DNA of 44,839 nt from a virus: positions 1 through 44,839 of the IMG/VR virus record IMGVR_UViG_3300050821_003054; one strand, given 5' to 3'. Below the pieces are notes generated by a model, which worked only from the letters and a program-made list of their open reading frames with translations, searched no databases and was not told the origin of the DNA. A program made the translations under genes and the position numbers. Shown in pieces: positions 30,052 to 37,188 of the stretch. How positions within the stretch are numbered: position 1 is the stretch's first letter; each line of letters begins with the position of its first letter.

Positions 30052-30095
30052 GGGAGTGGCGATCTGGTAAATCGCCACTCCCTCTTATTTATTTT
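30052..30095 (+). terminator. intrinsic terminator ending the first early operon
   Basis: A perfect 12-bp stem (GGGAGTGGCGAT / ATCGCCACTCCC, loop CTGGTAA) is followed by TCTTATTTATTTT. Two smaller hairpins (CCCCTGA/TCAGGGG and GAGCGCCAC/GTGGTGCTC) precede it at about 30006-30051, inside the end of the small gene. Confidence 0.85.
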
Positions 30096-30115
30096 ACCAC
30101 GAGAGGAGAAACTAC

Positions 30116-30487
30116 ATGAAGAAGCTACTTGGTGCGACGCTACTTGCTACTGCCATAGCCCTACCGGCTTTCGCGGTTAACGATGGGTGGACTGTGTTCG
30201 GGGCCGCTGCAACGTATGACCAAAAGGCACATAAATGGGATATTTCACTTATGCGGGAGTATCCTAACGGTCTGCCGTGGTTCGACACTCTGGCACATGC
30301 CTCGGTGGAAGCCTCGTTGCTCTTGACTGAGGAGACGAGAAACTATACCCACGTTGAATATCTTGGTCTGCAGCCTACGATCGCGGATATCGGCAAATTG
30401 GCTGGGGACATGTTGACCGTCAAGTGCACGCCGACCGCGTGTGAGAGTTATTATTTTGTTGCTATCGTGAAGACCGGAGGTAAGTGA
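30116..30487 (+). CDS. secreted early protein, tandem paralogue 1
   Basis: A 123-residue protein with a classical signal peptide (MKKLLGATLLATAIALPAFA, cleaved after AFA) and a mature domain starting NDGWTVFGAAATYD. Later come HVEYLGLQPTIADIGKLAG and CTPTACESYYFVAIVK. The plan matches the next gene. Ribosome site GAGAGGAG, 8 nt from the ATG. First gene after the terminator at 30052. Export to the periplasm early in infection suggests envelope modification or superinfection exclusion, by inference. Confidence 0.7.
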   Translation: MKKLLGATLLATAIALPAFAVNDGWTVFGAAATYDQKAHKWDISLMREYPNGLPWFDTLAHASVEASLLLTEETRNYTHVEYLGLQPTIADIGKLAGDMLTVKCTPTACESYYFVAIVKTGGK

Positions 30488-30488
30488 G

Positions 30489-30911
30489 ATGAAGACGCTT
30501 CGAAACATACTGTTGGCCGCTGCGGTACTATCGCCGTTTGCCGTTACCCCCAGTCAAGCCGCTCTTTGCCCGACTACACTCGCCATGAAAAATTGCTGGT
30601 TTGTGTTGGGTGAGGTTGTGCTGCCGAACAATCTCAACACTCCGCCATGGACGTTTGGAAATGTTTTTACGTATCCCGATCCGACTGGCGGATATACAAC
30701 GCAGGCGGAGGCTGTCAGTCTAAGTAATGAGCTGCTAGCGGTGCAGGCCAAGAATGGAGAGGTTCATCTTGTTGCGTACCTTGGTGTGTTCACTTCGGAC
30801 GCGGCGTTCGCTACCGCGGTGAAGGCACAAGCTAACTGTGATCATTTTACCGATCCAGGTTGTCCTGGAGGGCGGTACTACACGGGGGTAATTTACAAGC
30901 CCCACACGTAA
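30489..30911 (+). CDS. secreted early protein, tandem paralogue 2
   Basis: A 140-residue protein with signal peptide (MKTLRNILLAAAVLSPFAVT, cleaved near SQAA). Mature segments parallel the preceding gene: NCWFVLGEVV, HLVAYLGVFTSDAAFATAV, and C-x-x-x-x-x-x-x-C before RYYTGVIYK. Four cysteines suggest disulphides. It begins one base after the previous stop with GGAGG upstream. Function unknown; duplication and divergence of one secreted factor is likely. Confidence 0.7.
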   Translation: MKTLRNILLAAAVLSPFAVTPSQAALCPTTLAMKNCWFVLGEVVLPNNLNTPPWTFGNVFTYPDPTGGYTTQAEAVSLSNELLAVQAKNGEVHLVAYLGVFTSDAAFATAVKAQANCDHFTDPGCPGGRYYTGVIYKPHT

Positions 30912-30918
30912 GGCCGAA

Positions 30919-30954
30919 ACGGGGGTACGCCCCCGTAGCAGCGTTATGCGCTGC
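30919..30954 (+). promoter_or_regulatory. two tandem hairpins before a small basic gene
   Basis: ACGGGGG/CCCCCGT with a UACG tetraloop (30919-30936) and GCAGCG/CGCTGC with loop TTATG (30938-30954) follow the secreted-protein gene; CCAGGAGACACCAC then leads to the ATG at 30978. UNCG-type tetraloops are very stable, so a processed 3' end or stability element is plausible. Confidence 0.55.
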
Positions 30955-30977
30955 CTGATGAGGCCAGGAGACACCAC

Positions 30978-31358
30978 ATGCCCCACAAAGATCTGGCTGC
31001 AAGAGCAGCCTATGATAAGGCGTATAAAGAGCGCCGTAAAAACGACCCCGCGGTCAAAGAACAACAACGCCAACGGACTTTACGGTATCAAGCCCGTAAA
31101 AAAGCGGCACGGCCCGTGCCGTTCAAAGAGCCTGTTGCTCCTAAACTAATAGAAGAGAAGAAGATATTCAGTACCGCCACACCCAAACACGAGAGGAGAA
31201 GAAACTTACACACTTACAAGAAAAAGGTGAAAGACGATCGAATACAGATGGAAAGGCTAGTTAGACTTTTGTTCAAGGTGGCTTATCCATACGTATTCGA
31301 CCCGAACCATTACAACTACATCGTGAAGAGAAGGACACCACACCATGACACGCGATGA
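30978..31358 (+). CDS. basic protein resembling the N-terminus of an HNH nuclease
   Basis: A 126-residue, very basic protein. AARAAYDKAYKERRKNDPAV and QRQRTLRYQARKKAAR resemble the helical lead-in of endonuclease VII-like HNH proteins (compare DWRKRNPEKWK in 5128-5559), but no Cys pair or HNH core follows. The remainder is Lys/Arg-rich with a C-terminal VAYPYVFDPNHYNYI. It may be a degenerate nuclease or an independent nucleic-acid-binding protein. It overlaps the next gene by 14 nt. Confidence 0.6.
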   Translation: MPHKDLAARAAYDKAYKERRKNDPAVKEQQRQRTLRYQARKKAARPVPFKEPVAPKLIEEKKIFSTATPKHERRRNLHTYKKKVKDDRIQMERLVRLLFKVAYPYVFDPNHYNYIVKRRTPHHDTR

Positions 31359-32190
31359 AATTTTAGCAGCCTACGCCGTCGGCACCCGTGATTTCTTACG
31401 TCCCAATCTGAGCCGCGTCGACCTGACCGGCGCCAACCTGAGCGGGGCCAATCTGAGCGGCGCTAATCTGAGCGGCGCTAATCTGATCGGCGTTAATCTG
31501 AGCAGTGCCGATCTCAGAAACGCTGATCTGCGCGGGGCCAATCTGGGCGGCGCTAATCTGATCCGTGCCGACTTGACCAACGCTGACCTGAGCTACGCTA
31601 ACCTGAGCGGTGCCAGTCTGACTGGTGCCCACCTGTTCGGTGCCAAGTTGAACAGCGCTAATCTGGGTCATGCCGACTTGAGCCGCGCCCACCTGCGCTA
31701 CACCATCCTGATCCATGCTGACTTGACCCACGCTGACCTCGCCCATGCCGATCTGAGGAACGCCATTCTGATCTCCGCCGTTCTGACTAGCGCAGACTTT
31801 CGCGGTGCCGACCTGACCAACGCCAAATTGACCGGGGTTGAGCTGAGCCATACCAATCTTACAGATGCTATACTTCCTAGTCTTTCTATCTTGCCAGAGG
31901 GCACAATCATTGGATGGAAACGACTTAGGAAGGGCATACTTGCTAAACTGGAGATACCCAGCGAAGCACGCCGCGTTAATTCAACCGGGCGTAAATGCCG
32001 CGCGGAATGGGTTAAAACACTATGGCTTTCAAGCGGAACGGAGGCGTTCGGTTTATACTGTGAGGAAACGCTATATGTGGTAGGGGAAATAACCCGGCCG
32101 GATGGATTTGATCCGGATTTCCGCCGCGAATGTACGCAAGGCATCCACTTTTTCATCACACGTGAAGAAGCGGAAGCGTATGAGGGGTAG
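31345..32190 (+). CDS. pentapeptide-repeat protein with DUF5758-like C-terminus
   Basis: A 281-residue protein. Residues about 20-180 are uninterrupted five-residue repeats of A(N/D)LSG type (GANLSGANLSG, NADLRGANLGG), which fold as a right-handed quadrilateral beta-helix. Residues about 185-281 (EGTIIGWKRLRKG, RKCRAEW, GIHFFITREEAEAY) match a DUF5758-like capping domain. Qnr and MfpA pentapeptide proteins mimic DNA and inhibit gyrase; a similar role against a host DNA-binding target is possible. Leader GAAGGACACCACACC. Confidence 0.85.
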   Translation: MTRDEILAAYAVGTRDFLRPNLSRVDLTGANLSGANLSGANLSGANLIGVNLSSADLRNADLRGANLGGANLIRADLTNADLSYANLSGASLTGAHLFGAKLNSANLGHADLSRAHLRYTILIHADLTHADLAHADLRNAILISAVLTSADFRGADLTNAKLTGVELSHTNLTDAILPSLSILPEGTIIGWKRLRKGILAKLEIPSEARRVNSTGRKCRAEWVKTLWLSSGTEAFGLYCEETLYVVGEITRPDGFDPDFRRECTQGIHFFITREEAEAYEG

Positions 32191-32203
32191 GGGGAATCGC
32201 GAC

Positions 32204-32263
32204 GCCGCCAGCGAGCAAGGGCGGGCCCGATGGCCCGCTCTCACCTTAGAGGGACACCACACC
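32204..32263 (+). promoter_or_regulatory. early leader element, copy 6
   Basis: GCCGCCAGCGAGCAAGGGC then a stem GCGGGCC/GGCCCGC (32221-32238, loop CGAT) and AGAGGGACACCACACC before the ATG at 32264. It marks the junction between the early small genes and the replication block. Confidence 0.6.
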
Positions 32264-32992
32264 ATGTCATATGCTGTTTATCTCACCCCTAAATCCGGTA
32301 ATGGAAAGACGGGTCCAATACCTGTCTCAACTACCAGTAGAAGCACTTGTCCCGATGCATGTCCGCTCAAGGACAACGGCTGCTATGCTGATATTGGCCC
32401 CCTTGGTTTACTCTGGTCGATCCTGTCCGCTGCAGAACCGGGCGCATTGGTAAAACGCAATACCAAGGCTACAATGCAAACCCTTACATGGTCGCAATTT
32501 ACCACTGCCATATCCCAATTGGAGGACGGCACGTTATGGCGGCACAACCAAGCTGGCGATCTGCCGGGCCTTGGGGACAAGATAGACGAGGTTGCTCTTG
32601 ACGATCTTGTAGAGGCCAACAAGGGTAAGCGGGGGTTTACCTATACCCACAAGCCGTTGACTAAGGCCAATAAGGCGGCAATCAAGCGCGCCAACAAGCG
32701 GGGCTTCACAATTAACCTATCGGCAGATAACCTGAAAGAGGCTGACAAGTTGTCCGCGGCCAAGGCTGGGCCTGTTGTCGTGGTGTTACCCGAGAAGGTA
32801 CACGGACGCACATATATCACTACCCCTAGGGGGCGTCAGGTTGTAGTGTGCCCTGCTACGTATCGGGACGACGTGTCCTGTGCCACGTGCCAATTGTGCC
32901 AGCGGCAAGAAAGGAAGGTAATCGTAGGCTTCCCTGCGCACGGGGTGCGGAAGAAGAAGGCAAGCGCAATAGCGGAAGGGCGTCCGTCATGA
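32264..32992 (+). CDS. conserved phage protein with Cys clusters (DUF7227-like)
   Basis: A 242-residue protein with two Cys clusters: CPDACPLKDNGCYAD near the N-terminus and CPATYRDDVSCATCQLC near the end, followed by VIVGFPAHGVRKKK. The middle has TYTHKPLTKANKAAIKRANK and GFTINLSADNLKEADKL. The Cys spacing and the TINLSADN strand recall GP88-like radical-SAM-related phage proteins, but I cannot assign a reaction. The start at 32264 is set by the conserved early leader. Confidence 0.7.
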   Translation: MSYAVYLTPKSGNGKTGPIPVSTTSRSTCPDACPLKDNGCYADIGPLGLLWSILSAAEPGALVKRNTKATMQTLTWSQFTTAISQLEDGTLWRHNQAGDLPGLGDKIDEVALDDLVEANKGKRGFTYTHKPLTKANKAAIKRANKRGFTINLSADNLKEADKLSAAKAGPVVVVLPEKVHGRTYITTPRGRQVVVCPATYRDDVSCATCQLCQRQERKVIVGFPAHGVRKKKASAIAEGRPS

Positions 32993-33150
32993 TGGATGAA
33001 ATCCTTGAACAGCTGGATGCTGAGGGGTATATAACCTATAACCCTAACACCGAACAATTTGTAATCGCCAACAAATTATGGGCGACACGCCTGATAGACC
33101 TCGCTTTCGAGCGAGGTTTGTTTACCACTGAAAGCTTGACACTGCACTAA
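32989..33150 (+). CDS. hypothetical 53-aa protein
   Basis: A short frame overlapping the preceding stop (ATGATG with TGA) and preceded by GGAAGG. The peptide (MDEILEQLDAEGYITYNPNT, WATRLIDLAFERGLF) looks like a small helical domain. Function unknown; it lies just before the membrane-peptide and polymerase genes. Confidence 0.6.
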   Translation: MMDEILEQLDAEGYITYNPNTEQFVIANKLWATRLIDLAFERGLFTTESLTLH

Positions 33151-33162
33151 GGAGGTACATCT

Positions 33163-33327
33163 ATGTTGACTTTGCAATGGATGGCGTCAATTTATATGTT
33201 GACGTTTGCGATTGTGATGAAGACGGAAAACTGGCCATCCCACTTTGTATTCAAATTGGTGCCCTCGGCAATCGCAATCCCCCTGCTGTTCTTTGCTTTC
33301 GCTCAACTGATGGGATGGCCAGTGTGA
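33163..33327 (+). CDS. small membrane protein (54 aa)
   Basis: A perfect ribosome site (AAGGAGG, 7 nt spacing) precedes the ATG at 33163. The peptide has two hydrophobic stretches (WMASIYMLTFAIVM and LVPSAIAIPLLFFAFAQLM), so it is probably a two-pass membrane protein. It overlaps the start of the polymerase gene in another frame, and its TGA overlaps a possible GTG start there. This gene explains why the polymerase frame is open upstream of 33315. Confidence 0.6.
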   Translation: MLTLQWMASIYMLTFAIVMKTENWPSHFVFKLVPSAIAIPLLFFAFAQLMGWPV

Positions 33328-35225
33328 TTGAAAATTTCCTGTTCCTAGATGTCGAATCTTATTACGACAAAGAATACAGTCTTCGCAAGATGACTGTGCC
33401 AGAGTACATCTTGGACAACAGGTTCGAGACTATCATCTGTGCCGTGGCTATCAACAACGACCCCTCCACTATTGTGGAGGGGGTTTCTGCTTTGAGCAAT
33501 TTTCTGTCTCAATTCGACCCTAAAACCACTGCAACTGTCACTTACAACGCCCTATTTGATAATTCAGTGCTAGCGTGGCGCTTCGGTTTCGTGCCGGCTT
33601 TGATGCTAGACAGCATGAACCTAGCACGAGCGACGCGGGGGCATATATTGCCTAGGTTGACCTTAGAGAAGGTATGCGAGGTGCTCGGCCTGCCCCACGA
33701 CAAGAGTACGATTGCCAAAGTTAAGGGTATGCGCGCCGATGCCATCAAGGCTGCCGGCCTGTGGGACGATTATTGTGCCTATTCGAACCGTGACAACGAG
33801 CGCTCTCGTGATATTTTCAAGATGCTTGTCCAAGAATTACCCTCTGAAGAACTCAAGGTTATGGATCTTGTCATTCGTTGCGCGGTCGAGCCTACTTTCC
33901 ACGTAAATCAATTTGCTTTGAAAGAACACCTTAACACCCTAAAAACCTCTAAGGCTAACCTTCTTCGAGCCTGCGGCCTCTCTAAAGCCGACCTCATGTC
34001 GTCCGATAAATTTGTGAAAGCTCTTGAGGCCAGACAAGTTCCGATCGAGTACAAGCCTAGCCCGACCGGGGAAGGTACGATCCCTGCTTTGGCTAAAACC
34101 GATCGTTTTATGGAGGACCTGCGGAATTCCCCTGATCCTGTAGTTCAAGCGCTAGCTTCGGCACGGCTCGGGTTCAAGTCTACCATCGAAGAAACCCGCA
34201 CCGAGAAGCTAATAAACATATCTCGCCTTATGATAAAGATGCCCGTGCCGCTCCGGTATGGGGGGGCCCATACACACCGCCTTAGTGGGGAGTGGGGCTT
34301 AAATTTCCAGAACCTTCCGGCAGGGAGGGGGGGCCAGACAAACGCTATCAGAAGGGCTCTAATAGCGCCTCCGGGGCATGTGGTTATATCCGGTGACTTG
34401 GCTCAAATCGAGGCGCGGCTGACCGCGTGGCTGGCCGGCGAGAAAACGTTGCTGGAAGAATTCAAGCAGGGTGATCCTTACAATTCGTTCGGGTCACTCC
34501 TGTTTGGATTTGAAATCGATAGAAAGAATAAGCATCCGGGGCATGGGTTCATTGCTAAGACAGGGGTGTTGGGACTGCAGTACCAGTGCGGGGTTAGGCG
34601 GTTTTATAACATGGTCCTTACTGACGCGCGGAGATTTGGTATCGATCTTAGTGGGTTAGGTATCGAGTGGACACCGGAACTGGCACAAAAAACCGTTGAT
34701 GCTTATCGAGCGAAATATGCTGCGATACCAAGGTTGTGGCGAATGCTGGGGCGGGCCATAGAGACAGTATGGGGGACTTCTCGCTCGGCTGACAATTGTT
34801 CGTCTGTGAAGCTGGGGCCGGTCACTATACGGCACGGGGAGGTTGAGGGGCCGAATGGCTTGATGATGCGATATGGTAACCCTCGAAGGATGCCCGTTTA
34901 TGATGGTGAAGAGGTGATAGGGACAGAATGGGGCTACAACTACGGAGGTAAGCCGATCAAGCTATTCCCTGGCCGCCTATTGCAGAATATAATAGAGTTA
35001 TTAGGCCGAACGATCTTGATGGACGCAGCGCTGCGGCTAAATAACTTGGGGTATCGCTTCTCCCACCAAGCCCACGATGAGCTAGTTTACTTGGTTAAGG
35101 CTGAGGACGCTACGGCTGCTGCACAGACAATTCTTGCAGAGTTAACTAGGGCACCATGGTGGGGCCGGGATATCCCACTTAAAGCTGAGGTGAGTCCTGG
35201 CCCGAGCTATGGAGAGTGTAAATGA
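33315..35225 (+). CDS. family A DNA polymerase with 3'-5' exonuclease domain
   Basis: A 636-residue replicative polymerase of T7/Pol I type. The exonuclease part shows LDVES (Asp12, Glu14), YNALFDNSVLAW (ExoII), and YSNRDNERS (ExoIII). The polymerase part shows motif A SGDLAQIEARL (around 358-370), motif B KTGVLGLQYQCG and motif C AHDELVYL (His-Asp-Glu near 587). No 5' nuclease domain. Start: ATG 33315 or GTG 33324, which overlaps the preceding TGA; no strong ribosome site, so translational coupling is likely. The stop overlaps the next gene (ATGA). It copies the phage genome. Confidence 0.92.
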   Translation: MASVIENFLFLDVESYYDKEYSLRKMTVPEYILDNRFETIICAVAINNDPSTIVEGVSALSNFLSQFDPKTTATVTYNALFDNSVLAWRFGFVPALMLDSMNLARATRGHILPRLTLEKVCEVLGLPHDKSTIAKVKGMRADAIKAAGLWDDYCAYSNRDNERSRDIFKMLVQELPSEELKVMDLVIRCAVEPTFHVNQFALKEHLNTLKTSKANLLRACGLSKADLMSSDKFVKALEARQVPIEYKPSPTGEGTIPALAKTDRFMEDLRNSPDPVVQALASARLGFKSTIEETRTEKLINISRLMIKMPVPLRYGGAHTHRLSGEWGLNFQNLPAGRGGQTNAIRRALIAPPGHVVISGDLAQIEARLTAWLAGEKTLLEEFKQGDPYNSFGSLLFGFEIDRKNKHPGHGFIAKTGVLGLQYQCGVRRFYNMVLTDARRFGIDLSGLGIEWTPELAQKTVDAYRAKYAAIPRLWRMLGRAIETVWGTSRSADNCSSVKLGPVTIRHGEVEGPNGLMMRYGNPRRMPVYDGEEVIGTEWGYNYGGKPIKLFPGRLLQNIIELLGRTILMDAALRLNNLGYRFSHQAHDELVYLVKAEDATAAAQTILAELTRAPWWGRDIPLKAEVSPGPSYGECK

Positions 35226-35347
35226 TGACGCGTGAAGAGTTTGAAGAGCTTATTTCCGCGATAGACAAAATGGCCAAGGTGTTGAGCGCGCAATTTGTAG
35301 CGGACGAGCAAAAGGTTAAGGCGTTACAAGTCTATTGTGCTGTGTGA
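35222..35347 (+). CDS. hypothetical 41-aa protein
   Basis: A short frame starting in an ATGA overlap with the polymerase stop. The helical, charged peptide (MTREEFEELISAIDKMAKVL, FVADEQKVKALQVYCAV) has no recognised domain. Coupled translation with the polymerase is likely. Confidence 0.55.
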   Translation: MMTREEFEELISAIDKMAKVLSAQFVADEQKVKALQVYCAV

Positions 35348-35354
35348 GCACAAG

Positions 35355-35505
35355 TGGATCATGGGTGGCCTAAATGCGCTGCTTATGGATCATGGATGGA
35401 GAGCAAATGATGGATCGCGCTGAAGCTATGACTATAGCCCTGAGGCGGGCAACCGACGACAAAGAACTGGTGGAGCTGCTTATGGATCATGGGCTGCCTA
35501 AATGC
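35355..35505 (+). repeat. partial duplication across a gene start
   Basis: GCTGCTTATGGATCATGG occurs exactly at 35378-35395 and 35475-35492. A 23-base block TGGATCATGGG..CCTAAATGC occurs at 35355-35377 and 35483-35505 with two mismatches. The first copy is non-coding and the second is inside the next gene, so a past duplication or rearranged gene start is likely. Confidence 0.7.
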
Positions 35506-35730
35506 AGGGCAGATACTATATCTGCTGCTATATTGGCTCACAACTACGGCATGGAGGCACCAGTGGTAAAAGATAGGGTCATCATAACGTTCAAAGACGG
35601 CTATATGAGAGTTATCGGCACATTCGATAAGGTGGAGGCCCCACTATGGGGGGACAAACACATCGGGGACGGTCGATACTGGGTTATAAGAATAGAAGAA
35701 CCTATACATTTTAAATATGACGGGAGCTAA
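35407..35730 (+). CDS. hypothetical protein
   Basis: A 107-residue protein. The N-terminal half is helical (MTIALRRATDDKELVELLMD, HGLPKCRADTISAAI) and the C-terminal half beta-rich (DRVIITFKDGYMRVIGTFDK, YWVIRIEEPIHF). GGAGAG sits 6 nt before the ATG at 35407. Residues encoded near 35475-35505 come from the duplicated DNA described at 35355. It overlaps the next open frame but the chosen next start is at 35735. Confidence 0.6.
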   Translation: MMDRAEAMTIALRRATDDKELVELLMDHGLPKCRADTISAAILAHNYGMEAPVVKDRVIITFKDGYMRVIGTFDKVEAPLWGDKHIGDGRYWVIRIEEPIHFKYDGS

Positions 35731-35734
35731 ATCA

Positions 35735-36079
35735 ATGAAGATATATCTGGCTGGGCCAATGCGGAATATAGAGGGGGACAACCGCTCAACCTTTTACAAG
35801 GCAGCGCAGGAACTTGAAGGGCAGGGGCATGAAGTCTTTAACCCTGCTACGGTTGACCCTAACACGCCGATACGTGCGGCGTTTGCGATCGACTGTGAGT
35901 ACATCTGTGAACAGGCGGAAGCCGTATATCTTTTAAGAGACTGGGAAACGAGTCGCGGCGCACGTGCAGAGAGCGCTCTGGCTATGGCTCTGGGGCTACG
36001 ACGGTTTATTCAAGCGAGAGGAGACAGCGGGCATGACGAATGGTTCGAAATCAGATACCCTCCCAACGGAGGCTGCTAA
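35735..36079 (+). CDS. DUF4406-like nucleoside deoxyribosyltransferase-fold protein
   Basis: A 114-residue protein beginning MKIYLAGPMRNIEGDN, with F-x-x-AAQELEGQGHEVFNPA following and then CEYICEQAEAVYLLRDWETS and GARAESALAMALG. This matches the DUF4406 group, which has the fold of nucleoside 2-deoxyribosyltransferases; the GARAE-x-x-L-A segment supplies the usual Glu. A role in nucleotide salvage or turnover is inferred. GGGAG precedes the ATG at 35735. It overlaps the next gene by 47 nt. Confidence 0.7.
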   Translation: MKIYLAGPMRNIEGDNRSTFYKAAQELEGQGHEVFNPATVDPNTPIRAAFAIDCEYICEQAEAVYLLRDWETSRGARAESALAMALGLRRFIQARGDSGHDEWFEIRYPPNGGC

Positions 36080-36359
36080 GCGAAAGAAATATCCAGTGGC
36101 AACGGGGTTTGTGGATTATTTCAAGGATGCCATGATAGAGGTTGCCCATGTTTCGTTTCATGGGAATGAACAACACAATCCGGGGGAACCCTTGCATTGG
36201 GCTCGGGATAAGTCTATGGATCAAGCGGACGCCCTCATGCGGCATTTTTTGGAAAGAGGGACGCGAGATAGTGATGGTTTGAGACACTCGGCGAAGATGG
36301 CATGGAGAGCTATGGCTATCTTACAACTTGAGATAGAAGCATCGTGGAGATGCACATGA
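36033..36359 (+). CDS. dATP/dGTP diphosphohydrolase N-domain-like protein (DUF5664)
   Basis: A 108-residue protein. YPVATGFVDYFKDAMIEVAH, GNEQHNPGEPLHWARDKS and DALMRHFLERGTRDSDG followed by HSAKMAWRAMAILQ match the DUF5664 / dATP-dGTP diphosphohydrolase N-terminal family found in many phages. Related MazG-like enzymes adjust dNTP pools. AGGAG precedes the ATG. Its ATGA overlap with the next gene shows coupling. Activity on dATP or dGTP is inferred from family annotation as I recall it. Confidence 0.75.
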   Translation: MTNGSKSDTLPTEAAKRKKYPVATGFVDYFKDAMIEVAHVSFHGNEQHNPGEPLHWARDKSMDQADALMRHFLERGTRDSDGLRHSAKMAWRAMAILQLEIEASWRCT

Positions 36360-37024
36360 AAAAGACTAGTTGGACCTTTTCCAAGCTGGAAGCGTACGAG
36401 ACCTGCCCCCGGAGGTACAAAGAGTACTATATAACGAAATCAGCGGTTGAGGGCGAAAGCGAGGTGCTGCTTTGGGGCAACAAGGTTCACGCCGCGATGG
36501 CGAAGGCGATCGAGGACAGAGCTCCCCTGCCCGAGAATATGAAGCAATGGCAGCACTGGGTCGATACTGTCAAGGCGGGACCAGGAACGCTATACGTAGA
36601 ACAACGCTACGCCCTTGACCCGACCTTCAACCCTACCGAGTGGTTCGGCAAGTGGGCGTGGCTGCGGGGTATCGCTGATGTGGTGCGTGTCGATGCCGAT
36701 CTGGGGCTTGCGCTCGACTGGAAAACGGGCAAGCCGAAGCCCAACTCTGTGCAGCTGGGCATAATGGCGCTCTGCGTCATGCAGACCTTTCCTGAGGTGC
36801 AAGTGGTTCGGACAGAGTTTGTATGGCTGAACGATGACACGACTACTTCGATAAACTATTATAGAGAGACCCTGCCGGACTTTATCTTACCTCTGTTGAA
36901 GCGGGTCGATACGTTCGAGAAGGCTCACGAGGATAATAATTTTCCTCCTAAGCCGGGGGGCTTATGTACGAAATGGTGTGCAGTGAGAGAGTGTGAATTC
37001 CACGGGAAAGGAAGCTACAGATGA
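36356..37024 (+). CDS. PD-(D/E)XK nuclease, Cas4/AddB-like
   Basis: A 222-residue nuclease. FSKLEAYETCPRRYKEYY gives the N-terminal conserved Cys, HAAMAKAIEDR the middle helix, and LALDWKTGKPKPNSVQLGI the catalytic D-x-WKTGK with the following Gln motif. CTKWCAVRECEFHG at the end supplies three more cysteines, so a 4Fe-4S cluster as in Cas4 and AddB is likely. GGAG 6 nt upstream supports 36356. It probably trims DNA ends for recombination or replication together with the neighbouring nuclease and helicase. Confidence 0.85.
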   Translation: MKKTSWTFSKLEAYETCPRRYKEYYITKSAVEGESEVLLWGNKVHAAMAKAIEDRAPLPENMKQWQHWVDTVKAGPGTLYVEQRYALDPTFNPTEWFGKWAWLRGIADVVRVDADLGLALDWKTGKPKPNSVQLGIMALCVMQTFPEVQVVRTEFVWLNDDTTTSINYYRETLPDFILPLLKRVDTFEKAHEDNNFPPKPGGLCTKWCAVRECEFHGKGSYR

Positions 37025-37188
37025 CAACGGAGCTAATAGATCATGAAACGGGCTTGTGGCTCAGGTGTAGAGCCTTTATCGAGGATCAAGCGGCCGGCGA
37101 ATGGGATATCCCGACTATAGTAGAAGATGCTGATAAACTTTATGAGTTTGTCTCAACGGAACTTAAAAATGCGGGAGCGATCTACTAA
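37021..37188 (+). CDS. hypothetical 55-aa protein
   Basis: A small acidic frame (TTELIDHETGLWLRCRAFIE, VEDADKLYEFVSTELKNAG) starting in ATGA overlap with the nuclease gene and ending in TAATG overlap with the next. No domain recognised. The double overlap supports translation. Confidence 0.55.
   Translation: MTTELIDHETGLWLRCRAFIEDQAAGEWDIPTIVEDADKLYEFVSTELKNAGAIY

Noticed and set aside
31396-31851. Minus-strand repetitive frame rich in AQVG opposite the pentapeptide gene
   Set aside because: Mirror of the pentapeptide codons; the plus-strand protein has the recognised domain and a proper leader.
33177-33314. N-terminal extension of the DNA polymerase frame
   Set aside because: These codons lie opposite in frame to a 54-residue membrane peptide with a perfect ribosome site; exonuclease motif I sits normally close to the start at 33315.
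33315-36359. Z-genome (2-aminoadenine) replication system from family A polymerase plus DUF5664
   Set aside because: No PurZ or DatZ gene is visible and neither protein shows a diagnostic residue I can read; kept only as a possibility in a finding.
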